A stretch of DNA of 8,070 bases from an uncultured Chloroflexota bacterium (GCA_937988705.1 CALKIA010000365.1:1-8070), one strand, 5' to 3'. Positions 1-7,601 are shown, numbered from the stretch's first letter. The notes: generated by a model from the sequence alone, not told the origin. Program-made: numbers and translations.

Positions 1-2
1 CG

Positions 3-944
3 CAGGCGGGTATCGCCGAACCGCGCACCGGCTGGACGATCAGCGCGTTTGCCGACGCTTTGCGCGCGCTGGATGCCGTGATCCCCACCGACCAGAAACC
101 GTTCACGGATCGCGGCTTTGGCGACTCCAGTTTGCTCATGTTGATCGCCGCGTACGGCGGCCTGCCCATCGACTATCGGACGAGTCCACCTGTGTTCAAC
201 TTCACCGAAGCGGCGACGGTCGAGGCCATCCGCACCGTACTCGATCTGGCGAAGGCCGGGTTGATCGCCTATCAGGAACTCGCGGGCAATGGTTTCATGA
301 TCATGATCGGCGATGGCGAAAACCCGGACCCGATCTACGCCGAAGCCAGCGGCGGCGGTCTCATGCTGGTGGGCGGTGATATCCAAATGGGCGAGAACCC
401 ATACCGCATGACCACGTATCCGACCGGAACATACAGCGCCGTGTCCTACGAGATCGGCACGGGCTACATCAGCGCGACGAGCCAGAACCCGGACGCCTGT
501 TACCGCCTGTTCGGGTTCCTCACCCAGCACCCGGAACTGTTTGGCGGGATGCCCGCACTGCGTTCGCAGTTCGGCAACCCGGCGCTGCTGGCCAGCGTGG
601 GGCAGAGCGCCCTCGACTTCTACATGCAGTTCGACGCGCTCATGCAAGACCCGAATACGGTGATCATTCCCTGGCCATTCACGGGCGAGCTGGCGTTAAT
701 GGGCGATTTCATCACGCGTCGTTGGCTCGACGCAGCATTCGATGATTATGTACTGCATGATGCCGATCTGCTCACGGTGCTGAGCGATGCGCAAGCACAG
801 GTCGAAGCGTTTCAGGCCTGTGCCACGGCGCTGCCGCCCTATGATCCGACCAACCTGCTGGATTACCAGACTGGTTTGCAGTCCTGCGCCACCGCGGTTG
901 ATCCTAACATGGCGTCGATGTTTGGCCCGGTGTCCAGTCAGTAA
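3..944 (+). CDS. Extracellular solute-binding protein (ABC importer type), 5' end outside window
   Basis: The frame is open from the first complete codon at position 3, so this is the C-terminal 313 residues of a longer protein; signal peptide and N-terminal lobe are not visible. The text resembles family 1 (sugar/oligopeptide) solute-binding proteins: a Trp-containing segment with a helix near 'TISAFADALRALD', then near 456-569 the typical 'GTGYISATSQNPDACYRLF' stretch followed by a helix and 'GMPALRS', as seen where such proteins describe the hinge and C-terminal lobe. The tail carries two cysteines (codons 819-821 and 885-887) spaced 22 residues apart in similar 'CAT' contexts, which could form a disulfide in a helical hairpin. 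It would act outside the membrane as a ligand receptor. No importer permease of the usual MalF/MalG type follows; the next gene is an FtsX-type permease. Ligand unknown. The family call is fairly sure, the specificity is not. Confidence 0.8.
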   Translation, partial: QAGIAEPRTGWTISAFADALRALDAVIPTDQKPFTDRGFGDSSLLMLIAAYGGLPIDYRTSPPVFNFTEAATVEAIRTVLDLAKAGLIAYQELAGNGFMIMIGDGENPDPIYAEASGGGLMLVGGDIQMGENPYRMTTYPTGTYSAVSYEIGTGYISATSQNPDACYRLFGFLTQHPELFGGMPALRSQFGNPALLASVGQSALDFYMQFDALMQDPNTVIIPWPFTGELALMGDFITRRWLDAAFDDYVLHDADLLTVLSDAQAQVEAFQACATALPPYDPTNLLDYQTGLQSCATAVDPNMASMFGPVSSQ

Positions 945-952
945 CGCGCACC

Positions 953-991
953 AGTGGTCGGGAGGCTGGCGCCCAGTTCATCCCGACCATT
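953..991 (+). terminator. Hairpin between solute-binding gene and permease, terminator-like
   Basis: Nine bases (955-963, TGGTCGGGA) are perfectly complementary to 981-989 (TCCCGACCA). The stem extends outward by one G-U and one A-U pair to 953/991, and a nested 4-bp stem CTGG/CCAG (966-969 with 973-976) sits inside. It starts 9 bp after the TAA of the upstream gene. Only three T residues (990-992) follow, so it is not a textbook intrinsic terminator. It could be a weak terminator or an mRNA-stabilising hairpin that sets the dose of the downstream operon. Confidence 0.5.
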
Positions 992-1007
992 TCAGCCCAG
1001 TCAGTTT

Positions 1008-1011
1008 GAGG
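1008..1011 (+). promoter_or_regulatory. Ribosome binding site of the permease gene
   Basis: GAGG lies 9 bases upstream of the ATG at 1021. The other in-frame ATG at 1012 directly abuts this motif and could not use it, so the site favours 1021 as the start. Confidence 0.55.
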
Positions 1012-1020
1012 ATGGAACGC

Positions 1021-3852
1021 ATGCATTTAGCACAATCCCCGGCGGAAACGAGTTTGAATGAGCCGGCCATCGGGATGATCGCTCATTCCCGCCGCAGCCT
1101 GATTTACCCGTTCGACCTAATCCGCTTCGCGCTCGAACGCCTGTGGCAGCATCACGGTCTCGCCTTGTGGACGCTGATCGGATTGACGACGGCGGTGACG
1201 CTGGCCGTCAGCTTGCTTCTCTATGTCGACGCGGTCAATACGGGCTTGCTGGCGTCACGGCTCGGCGAGCCGCCGTTCAACTTCCGCTATCGCTACCTCG
1301 GCGTGTGGAACGGCAACATCAGCCAGAACCAGTTTGAATTGGCGAGTGCCTATATGCAGCATGATTTCACAGAGGCCATCGCCCTGCCGACTGCGCAGTT
1401 CACCGAATATGTCGGCGCAGGCGTGTGGACGGTCAGTTCGGAGGGGTACAACCTCGGCGGGCTGACGCTGGGTTCGCTCGCCGGTGCAGACAAGCTGATC
1501 GAAATCGTGGCGGGCGTGTGGGATGATGCACCGACATCCGGAGACACCATCCCCGGGCTGCTGCCCGCCAGCCTGTTCGAAACCATGGGCGTGCAGGTGG
1601 ACGATCTACTCAGCGTGGCGCGTCCCGGCGGGGGGACGATTCAAGTACAGGTCGCGGCGTTGTGGCGTCCGGTTGACCCGGATGATCCGACGTGGCTGCT
1701 GCCGCCACGCTTCTTCGAAACGGCGCTGCTGGTTAAGCGGGATGACTTCTGGCGCGCTGCCAGTGCGCTGCCGATGCCGGTAGAAGAAGCCGATTGGGGC
1801 GTGATCTTCGACGGCGGCGGTGTGAAAACGGGCGCTGTGTCCGCGCTGCTCAACCGCATCGAGACGACCGAGCGCGACGCCAGTAACCAGATTCCCGGCG
1901 TCCGGTCGGATGTATCGCCGGTCGCCGGGCTGCGCGCCTTCAACGCCGAAGTCGAGCGCTTGACCGCGCAGTTGGCGATCACCAGTTTGCCCGTTGGCGG
2001 CTTGACGATCTACTTCGTGATGCTGGTCGCCGGGCTGCTCGTCGGTCGGCAGGCGGATGAAGATGCGGTGCTGGCCGCGCGCGGGATGAGCCGCCGCGTC
2101 GTGCTGTTCATCCACGCCGTGGGCTGGCTGGTATTGGCAAGCACGGCGCTCGGGCTCGCGCTGGTGATTAGCCCGGCGGTGGTGCAGTTGGTTGGGCAGA
2201 CGTCGTCCTTTCTGCGCTTCGATAATCTCGACGGACGGCTTCCGGTGGTCATTACCGCGCAGACTCTGCTCATAGGCGCGGCGACCGCGCTCTGCGCGGC
2301 GGGCGGCGGTTTGTGGTTCTCGTGGCGTTCCACCCGGCACGGGCTTGTGCGTCCATCCCCGGTGCGCGCGGCGCGCGCGTGGTGGCAGCGCGCCTACCTC
2401 GACGGGCTGCTGTTCATCCCCGCGGCCTACATCCTCATCACGCTGAACCGCTCCGGCGGGCTGACCGCGGCGGTGGCCGATCCGTTCAGCGATCCGCTCA
2501 CATTGGGCGCGCCGACGCTGTTTTCGCTGGCGCTCACGCTGCTGTTTCTGCGCATCTATCCGTTTCTCCTTGGGCTTGGGGCGCGCCTGCTCACATTGAC
2601 CCGCAGCTTGAGCCTGCTTATGGCCTTGCGCGAACTGACCCGGTCGCTGGATCGCTATCGCGGCACGCTGCTCATGATGGGCTTCACCCTCAGCCTGACA
2701 GGCTTCACGGCTTCGCTGGCGAGCACCCTCGATGCCAGCCTGCGCGACTCGATCGATTACCAGATTGGCGCGGATGTGGTGCTTGTGCCGCCGACTGACG
2801 CCGAAACCGAAGCCGAACGCAACAGTTCCGGTCAGCAGACGGGGGTGGATGTGCAGGGCTTCAACGTGCTGCCCGCCGCTGATCTCGCCACCATCCCCGG
2901 CGTTGCGGCGGTGTCGCGCGTTGGTCACTATACCGCGCAGATTGTGCTGCCGAACGAACGTCCGCAAGGGACTGTGTTGGGCATTGATCGCGCCTCCATG
3001 GCGGCGGTCACACGCTACCGGGCGGATTTCAGCGCGGTTCCGCTGGCGGACTTATTCAACCAACTGGCTGCCCAGCGCACGGGGATCATTCTCAGCGCCG
3101 CCTTCGCTCATGCCCACAATTTGGCGGTCGGCGGCGCGCTGACCGTGCAGATCAACGCGCTCAACTCGTGGGCGGAGATCACCGTGCCCATAATCGGCCT
3201 CGTCGATTATTTCCCGACGCTCGACCCCACGGCGACCAACACGTTCTTCGGGCTGATGAGTTTAGACGTGGTGTTCGAGACGGTGGGCAGCGAACTCCCC
3301 TACGAATACTGGCTGGCGGTCACGGCGGACGCCGACCGGAACGCTATTCGCGCTCAGGCTGCCGCGCTCGGTTATCCGATTCTCGACTGGCGCGACCCGG
3401 AACAGGAACTGCAAGCCGCGCTGCTCGCGCCCCTGCGTCGTGGGGTGCTCGGCTTTCTCTCGGTGGGATTCCTCGCGGCGGTTGGGCTCACCTTGATTGG
3501 CACGGTCATTCAAAACGCGGCCACCTTCCGCGCACAAGCCACCCAGTTAGGCATGCTGCGGGCGATGGGTTTCGGACGTACCGCCGCCTCCGCCTATATT
3601 TTCACGGTACAGGGGCTGGCGGCGGTCGGCGCGGTCGGGGGCGGCACACTGATCGGCGTAGCGACTACGCGGCTGTACCTGCCCATTCTCGATTTCAGTG
3701 GTGGGCTGCCGCCCTATTTCGTCCGCGTGGCCTGGGAAGAGATCACGCTGGTCTATGCGGCGTTCGGCGGTGGCCTGCTGCTGGTCATCCTCACCACCAC
3801 GCTGACGCTGAGCCGCGCGAGCCTGAGCACCGTCATCAAACTCGGAGATTAA
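1021..3852 (+). CDS. FtsX/MacB-type ABC transporter permease with duplicated membrane module
   Basis: A 943-residue inner-membrane permease. About ten hydrophobic segments are seen: residues ~46-68, then a large extracytoplasmic domain (~70-318), a first block of helices (~322-343, 360-385, 408-432), two more at ~462-480 and ~498-522, another at ~548-570, a second extracytoplasmic domain (~572-805), and a final three-helix block (~808-830, 856-880, 907-930). Both three-helix blocks carry the FtsX-like cytoplasmic loop pattern ('AARGMSRR' near 353-360 and 'LGMLRAMGFGRTA' near 844-856), so the chain is a pseudo-dimer. Such permeases move lipids, peptides or antibiotics, or transmit mechanical force outward, driven by MacB/LolD-type ATPases like the two encoded just downstream. 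I chose ATG 1021 because GAGG lies 9 bases ahead; ATG 1012 gives three more residues. Longer in-frame extension reaches back to 787 inside the previous gene and is unlikely. Substrate unknown. Confidence 0.93.
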   Translation: MHLAQSPAETSLNEPAIGMIAHSRRSLIYPFDLIRFALERLWQHHGLALWTLIGLTTAVTLAVSLLLYVDAVNTGLLASRLGEPPFNFRYRYLGVWNGNISQNQFELASAYMQHDFTEAIALPTAQFTEYVGAGVWTVSSEGYNLGGLTLGSLAGADKLIEIVAGVWDDAPTSGDTIPGLLPASLFETMGVQVDDLLSVARPGGGTIQVQVAALWRPVDPDDPTWLLPPRFFETALLVKRDDFWRAASALPMPVEEADWGVIFDGGGVKTGAVSALLNRIETTERDASNQIPGVRSDVSPVAGLRAFNAEVERLTAQLAITSLPVGGLTIYFVMLVAGLLVGRQADEDAVLAARGMSRRVVLFIHAVGWLVLASTALGLALVISPAVVQLVGQTSSFLRFDNLDGRLPVVITAQTLLIGAATALCAAGGGLWFSWRSTRHGLVRPSPVRAARAWWQRAYLDGLLFIPAAYILITLNRSGGLTAAVADPFSDPLTLGAPTLFSLALTLLFLRIYPFLLGLGARLLTLTRSLSLLMALRELTRSLDRYRGTLLMMGFTLSLTGFTASLASTLDASLRDSIDYQIGADVVLVPPTDAETEAERNSSGQQTGVDVQGFNVLPAADLATIPGVAAVSRVGHYTAQIVLPNERPQGTVLGIDRASMAAVTRYRADFSAVPLADLFNQLAAQRTGIILSAAFAHAHNLAVGGALTVQINALNSWAEITVPIIGLVDYFPTLDPTATNTFFGLMSLDVVFETVGSELPYEYWLAVTADADRNAIRAQAAALGYPILDWRDPEQELQAALLAPLRRGVLGFLSVGFLAAVGLTLIGTVIQNAATFRAQATQLGMLRAMGFGRTAASAYIFTVQGLAAVGAVGGGTLIGVATTRLYLPILDFSGGLPPYFVRVAWEEITLVYAAFGGGLLLVILTTTLTLSRASLSTVIKLGD

Positions 3853-3856
3853 GCCT

Positions 3857-5209
3857 ATGACCTGTACGCGCAGAACGTTCGTCATGCTGGTGTTTGGCTC
3901 ACTGCTCGCCGCCTGCACTGGACAGATTTTACCCGGCGCGGATTCAGCGGCGCAGAACATTCCGCCAACCTCGACGCCCATCCCGACACCGCCCGCGCTG
4001 GCTCCAACGACTTACGTGGTGCAGCGCGGTGATGTCACCGATCTGTATGAGTTTCAAGGCCGCTGGCTCCCGCGCGATCAGAATGCGCTCGGCTTTGAGA
4101 CCGGCGGCACGGTGCGGCGGGTGCTCGTGCGGCGCGGTGATACGGTGACCGCCGGGCAGCTTCTGGCCGATCTCGACATCACCGATCTCGAAGAATCGCT
4201 GGCGAACGCGCAGTTGCAGCTGGACGCGGCGGTAGCGGATGCCGCCGATGAATCCGGCAGTGTGAACAGCATCGTCGATGCGGAGCTGGCATTGGCGAAC
4301 GCGAACCTCTCCTTGGAATCCACGCGCAACACCAGCCCGTGGCAGCAGGGTCAGACCGCGCGGTTGGGAGTCGAAACCGCCCAGCGCCAGCTTGAGCAAG
4401 CCCAACGCGCCTATGACGACGTGATCAGCCGACCGGACAGCCCAGCGAGCGCGGTTGATTCGGCCTATCAGGCACTGATCTCCGCGCAGGAGGGCGTGCG
4501 CAGCGCGCAGATCAGTCTCGGTTCCGCCGGGCAGGCGTGGGCGAACTATCAGGTGCAGTTGGAACAGGCCGAAAATGCAGTGCGCGACGCCGAGATCAAG
4601 CTGGAGCGAGCCCGGGCAGGCGCGAGTTCGTCGGAAGATGCGCAGGCGCTGCAAACCGCGCAGCTCCGCGTCGATCAAATTCAGGCGGATATCGCCCGGT
4701 CGTCCCTGTATGCGCCGATTGATGGGGTGGTTTTGGAGATCGCCATTCAGCCGGGCGATCAGGCGACCGCCTACAAACTCGCCATCACGGTGGGTCGCCT
4801 GCAGCCGCTGGAAGCGATTGCCAGTGTCACCTACACCGATGCGCAGAAGATGGGGGTCGGGCTGGTGGGGGTGTGCAGCGTGCTGAATCAGCCCGCAACC
4901 GCCGTGCAGTGCATCGTGCGGCGCGTCCCGCTCACGCCTAATGACGCCGATCAAACGGTGCGCGTGGCGGCGACCCTACCCGATGTCCCATCCGGGCAGA
5001 TCATCCAGATCGCCATGCCGCTGGAGACGCGGACAAATGTGCTGTGGCTGCCGCCGACCGCGATTCGCACATTCCAGAATCGCATCTTCGTCGTGCTGCA
5101 AACGCCGGAAGGTCAACGCCGCGCCGATATCCAGATCGGTTTGCAGACTGACGAGCGCGTCGAAATTCTCAGCGGCGTGAATGAAGGCGGGGTGGTGGTG
5201 GGCACATGA
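3857..5209 (+). CDS. HlyD/MacA-like membrane-fusion (adaptor) lipoprotein
   Basis: A full-length 450-residue adaptor subunit of the exporter. Residues 1-20 form a lipoprotein signal peptide ending in lipobox L-A-A-C (Cys20); a Pro/Thr spacer follows (~34-46). The first half of the lipoyl/biotinyl-like domain is at ~79-108 (GGTVRRVLVRRGDTVTAG), and its second half returns at ~283-313 (LYAPIDGVVLEIAIQPGD). Between them lies a long Ala/Gln/Glu-rich coiled-coil hairpin, ~110-190 and ~198-278, with a Pro-containing tip at ~191-198. A beta-barrel and membrane-proximal domain fill the C-terminus (LWLPPTAIRTF, then IGLQTDERVEILSGV), ending where the family normally ends. The ATG is preceded by GGAG (3844-3847) embedded in the end of the permease gene, four bases after its stop; the stop overlaps the next start as ATGA. 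No outer-membrane channel gene is present, consistent with a monoderm-like envelope as in YknX-type adaptors. Confidence 0.92.
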   Translation: MTCTRRTFVMLVFGSLLAACTGQILPGADSAAQNIPPTSTPIPTPPALAPTTYVVQRGDVTDLYEFQGRWLPRDQNALGFETGGTVRRVLVRRGDTVTAGQLLADLDITDLEESLANAQLQLDAAVADAADESGSVNSIVDAELALANANLSLESTRNTSPWQQGQTARLGVETAQRQLEQAQRAYDDVISRPDSPASAVDSAYQALISAQEGVRSAQISLGSAGQAWANYQVQLEQAENAVRDAEIKLERARAGASSSEDAQALQTAQLRVDQIQADIARSSLYAPIDGVVLEIAIQPGDQATAYKLAITVGRLQPLEAIASVTYTDAQKMGVGLVGVCSVLNQPATAVQCIVRRVPLTPNDADQTVRVAATLPDVPSGQIIQIAMPLETRTNVLWLPPTAIRTFQNRIFVVLQTPEGQRRADIQIGLQTDERVEILSGVNEGGVVVGT

Positions 5210-6102
5210 TTACGTGTCAGCGGGTCGTCAAAGTCTATCGTGTGGGCGGGCACGAACTCGTCGCCTTGCGCGGCATCGATTTCGCGATGCGGCGCGGTGA
5301 AATGGTCGCCATCGTCGGGCCGAGCGGCGCGGGCAAAAGCTCGCTGCTCAACCTGATCGGCGCGCTCGATACCCCAACGGCCGGCGCGGTCAGCGTGGAC
5401 GGGTTGAATCTGCTGGCCCTCACCCGCCGCCAGTTGGCCGATTATCGTCTGCGCCGCGTGGGATTCATCTGGCAGCAGGTGAACAAAAATCTGCTCAGTC
5501 AGCGCACGGCGCTGCACAACGTCACCCTACCGCTGCTGCTGGCCGGTGTGGCGCCACGCGAACGCAATCGGCGAGCGCGGACGCTGCTCGAACAAGTTGG
5601 CTTAAGTGAGCACCTGCATCAACACCCCGGCGAACTCTCCGGCGGGCAGGGGCAGCGGGTCGCGCTGGCCGTCGCGCTGGCGAATCACCCGCCGCTGCTG
5701 CTCGCCGATGAGCCAACGGGCGCGCTCGACCGCAGCACCTCCGCGCAGATCATGACGCTGATCGCCGATCTGCGCCGCCAGCAGGGGTTGACCGTGCTCA
5801 TGGTGACACACGATCTGGAGATCGCCAGCCACGCGGATCGCGTGCTGACGCTGCGCGATGGCGCACTGGGACAGGATGTCACCGACACCGAAACGCCCGT
5901 GCTGGACGAAGGCGGGCGTGTTCGCCTGCCAGATACGGCGCGCGACTACCTGAGCAGCGCCGCCCGCATCGCGCTCGAAATCCGCCCGGATGGTGTGCTG
6001 CTGCGTCCCGAAGCCGCTCTCGGCGACGACGACGCACTCCCCGCGGACGCGCCACCACCTCAGCGCCGCTTCTCCCTGTTGCGTCGGGGACGGTCAATAT
6101 GA
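5206..6102 (+). CDS. ABC transporter ATPase (MacB/LolD type) with AbrB-like C-terminal extension
   Basis: A 298-residue cytoplasmic ATPase. All catalytic motifs are intact: Walker A GPSGAGKS (38-45), Q-loop Gln at 90/91 in FIWQQ, signature LSGGQGQR (144-151), Walker B LLLADE (164-169) with catalytic Glu169, D-loop GALD (172-175) and switch His202. The sequence context (GALDTPTAG, ADEPTGALD) places it with ATPases that serve FtsX-type permeases. The family normally ends near residue 225; here about 73 more residues follow. Within them, 231-268 read like a swapped-hairpin AbrB/MazE strand pattern: an Asp-x-x-Gly-Arg-x-x-Leu-Pro core, a short helix, then Gly-Val-Leu-Leu-Arg-Pro. A Pro- and Arg-rich end follows (283-298). 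The start overlaps the adaptor stop (ATGA) and its stop overlaps the second ATPase start, so translation is coupled. It probably pairs with that ATPase as a heterodimer; a homodimer is possible. Confidence 0.95.
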   Translation: MITCQRVVKVYRVGGHELVALRGIDFAMRRGEMVAIVGPSGAGKSSLLNLIGALDTPTAGAVSVDGLNLLALTRRQLADYRLRRVGFIWQQVNKNLLSQRTALHNVTLPLLLAGVAPRERNRRARTLLEQVGLSEHLHQHPGELSGGQGQRVALAVALANHPPLLLADEPTGALDRSTSAQIMTLIADLRRQQGLTVLMVTHDLEIASHADRVLTLRDGALGQDVTDTETPVLDEGGRVRLPDTARDYLSSAARIALEIRPDGVLLRPEAALGDDDALPADAPPPQRRFSLLRRGRSI

Positions 6103-6773
6103 GCGTGATGGTGAGCGGCGTGACCAAGAGTTACGGGGCGGCGCAGGTGCTGCGGGGTGTTGACCTCACCGTGCAGGCGGGTGATTTGATCGCGTTATTT
6201 GGCGCGTCCGGGTCGGGCAAAACCACGCTGCTCAACCTGATCGGTGCGCTGGATGTGCCGACGGCGGGCAGCATCACGATCAGTGGCGTGGACATTACCC
6301 ACTTGGGTGAACGCCGCCGCATCCAGTTTCGCCGCCAGCAGATCGGCTTCATCTTCCAGAACTATACGCTCATGCCGACCTACACCGCCGCCGAAAACAT
6401 TGACCTGCTGCTGCGTTTGCGCGGCATCAGCTACGGGGAGCGGCGGCGACGCACCACACATGCGCTCGAATCGGTGGGCTTGAGCGCGTGGGCGGATCAT
6501 CTGCCCGCTGAGCTTTCGGGTGGGCAGCGGCAGCGCATCGCCATCGCGCGTGCCTTGGCCGCTCAACCGCTCCTCATTCTCGCCGATGAACCGACCAGCG
6601 GCCTCGATTCACAGACCGCCCGACGGATTCTCGCCCTGTTCCGCGCGCTGGCAGCGGCTCAGGGCGCAACTTTCCTGATCGTCTCGCATGATCCGGCACT
6701 GGCGGCACGCGTTGATGCCGTCTATGACCTGCGCGACGGGGTAGCCGTCAAACGCCCCGATTCGAAATTGTGA
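6099..6773 (+). CDS. Second ABC transporter ATPase (MacB/LolD type)
   Basis: A compact 224-residue ATPase of ordinary family length. Motifs are complete: Walker A GASGSGKT (35-42), Q-loop Gln87 in FIFQNYTLMPTYTAAEN, signature LSGGQRQR (139-146), Walker B LLILADE (158-164) with catalytic Glu164, D-loop SGLD (167-170) and switch His197. The 'FQNYTLMPTYTAAEN' segment is the classic LolD/MacB/FtsE-like Q-loop region that contacts FtsX-type permeases. It has no C-terminal extension, unlike its neighbour, and differs enough across the chain to be a paralogue of long standing and not a recent copy. Its ATG shares four bases (ATGA) with the stop of the first ATPase; GGGGA at 6086-6090 is a plausible ribosome site eight bases upstream. 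It likely binds one half of the pseudo-dimeric permease while the first ATPase binds the other; which half each takes cannot be told. Confidence 0.95.
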   Translation: MSVMVSGVTKSYGAAQVLRGVDLTVQAGDLIALFGASGSGKTTLLNLIGALDVPTAGSITISGVDITHLGERRRIQFRRQQIGFIFQNYTLMPTYTAAENIDLLLRLRGISYGERRRRTTHALESVGLSAWADHLPAELSGGQRQRIAIARALAAQPLLILADEPTSGLDSQTARRILALFRALAAAQGATFLIVSHDPALAARVDAVYDLRDGVAVKRPDSKL

Positions 6774-6782
6774 GGTTGTCCC

Positions 6783-7601
6783 ATGTCCCGTAAACTACCG
6801 ATGTTGTCTCTGCTGTTCCTCTTGGCGACGGCCTGTACCCTGACCATGAGCCCCAGCGACGAAGCGCTTCAAGTCCAGGCGACCGAACTCATCCTCACCA
6901 ACGAAACGTTGCCGCCCGAGGTCATCCCGCCGAGTACACCGTTGGCCTCGCTGACGCCAACGCGCACGCTGCTGCCACCGCCGACCTTCGAACCGCCGAC
7001 GCTCACGCCTTACCCGACGAACACACTGCGTCCGACGGAAACGCCGACGCTCAACCTCGACACAGCTCTGGAAGGCGTTCACGGGCTGGAAACGCCATCA
7101 CCCACGGCGACGATTGTGTGCCGCCGCCGCGCCGACTGGGGCGGACGGTATACCATTCAACCCGGCGACATACTGGTGAATATCGCCGCGCGCTTCAACA
7201 CGACCGCGCAGGAGATCGCCGAGGCGAACTGCCTGCGCGATATTAACATCATCTCGGTGGGAGTCGAACTGCATGTGCCGGGAAATGTGGGCGGTTCGGG
7301 CGTCGAGTGCGTGCCATGGGAGGTGCTGACGCCGATGAACGGCACGCTGAACGTGAGCGGTACGGGTTCAATCACCTTCAACTGGCGTGGGCCGCGCGCG
7401 CCGCGCAACCTCATTCGCATCTACAAGCCAGATGGGGGTATGTTCGAGCGAGTAGTGGAACTCCGGCAAAACGAAACGATTGACCTCGGCGAGCTGCCCG
7501 CTGCTGGGACGTATCGCTGGTATGTGTACCCGCTCGACCAGAATTTCCGCCAGATCGAGTGTTTAGAAGGTGGGCCGTGGACGTTTACCAAAGCGGCCTA
7601 G
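6783..7601 (+). CDS. LysM-domain lipoprotein with Pro/Thr-rich stalk and beta-rich C-terminal domain
   Basis: A 272-residue exported protein. Residues 1-18 are a lipoprotein signal (Arg/Lys start, Leu-rich core, L-A-T-A-C with Cys18; Ala at -3 is acceptable though less usual). Residues ~28-112 are a low-complexity Pro/Thr stalk. A single LysM domain lies at ~123-166: it opens YTIQPGDILVNIAARFN, continues through a helix with IAEANC, and closes with GVELHVP. LysM binds N-acetylglucosamine polymers such as peptidoglycan. The C-terminal ~100 residues alternate strands (SITFNWRGP, GTYRWYVYPLD, GPWTF) and look like an immunoglobulin/fibronectin-type sandwich. Four cysteines outside the signal (near 115, 149, 178 and in IECLEGG) could form two disulfides. 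GAGG (6772-6775), overlapping the previous stop, is 7 bases from the ATG and supports this start. Being the last gene of the operon, it may tether the exporter to the wall; that role is inferred from position only. Confidence 0.87.
   Translation: MSRKLPMLSLLFLLATACTLTMSPSDEALQVQATELILTNETLPPEVIPPSTPLASLTPTRTLLPPPTFEPPTLTPYPTNTLRPTETPTLNLDTALEGVHGLETPSPTATIVCRRRADWGGRYTIQPGDILVNIAARFNTTAQEIAEANCLRDINIISVGVELHVPGNVGGSGVECVPWEVLTPMNGTLNVSGTGSITFNWRGPRAPRNLIRIYKPDGGMFERVVELRQNETIDLGELPAAGTYRWYVYPLDQNFRQIECLEGGPWTFTKAA

Noticed and set aside
787..1020. Upstream in-frame extension of the permease gene into the solute-binding gene
   Set aside because: It would overlap a well-supported coding region by about 160 bp, the added residues are Arg/Pro/Cys-rich out-of-frame text, and a good ribosome site serves ATG 1021.
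1606..2967. Long reverse-strand open frame (453 residues) under the permease gene
   Set aside because: Its translation is rich in Arg, Gln, His and Ala without any domain pattern, as expected for the antisense of a GC-rich gene; the forward frame has clear FtsX features.
3944..4954. Reverse-strand open frame (336 residues) under the adaptor gene
   Set aside because: Same shadow composition; the forward strand encodes a complete adaptor with lipobox, lipoyl halves and barrel.
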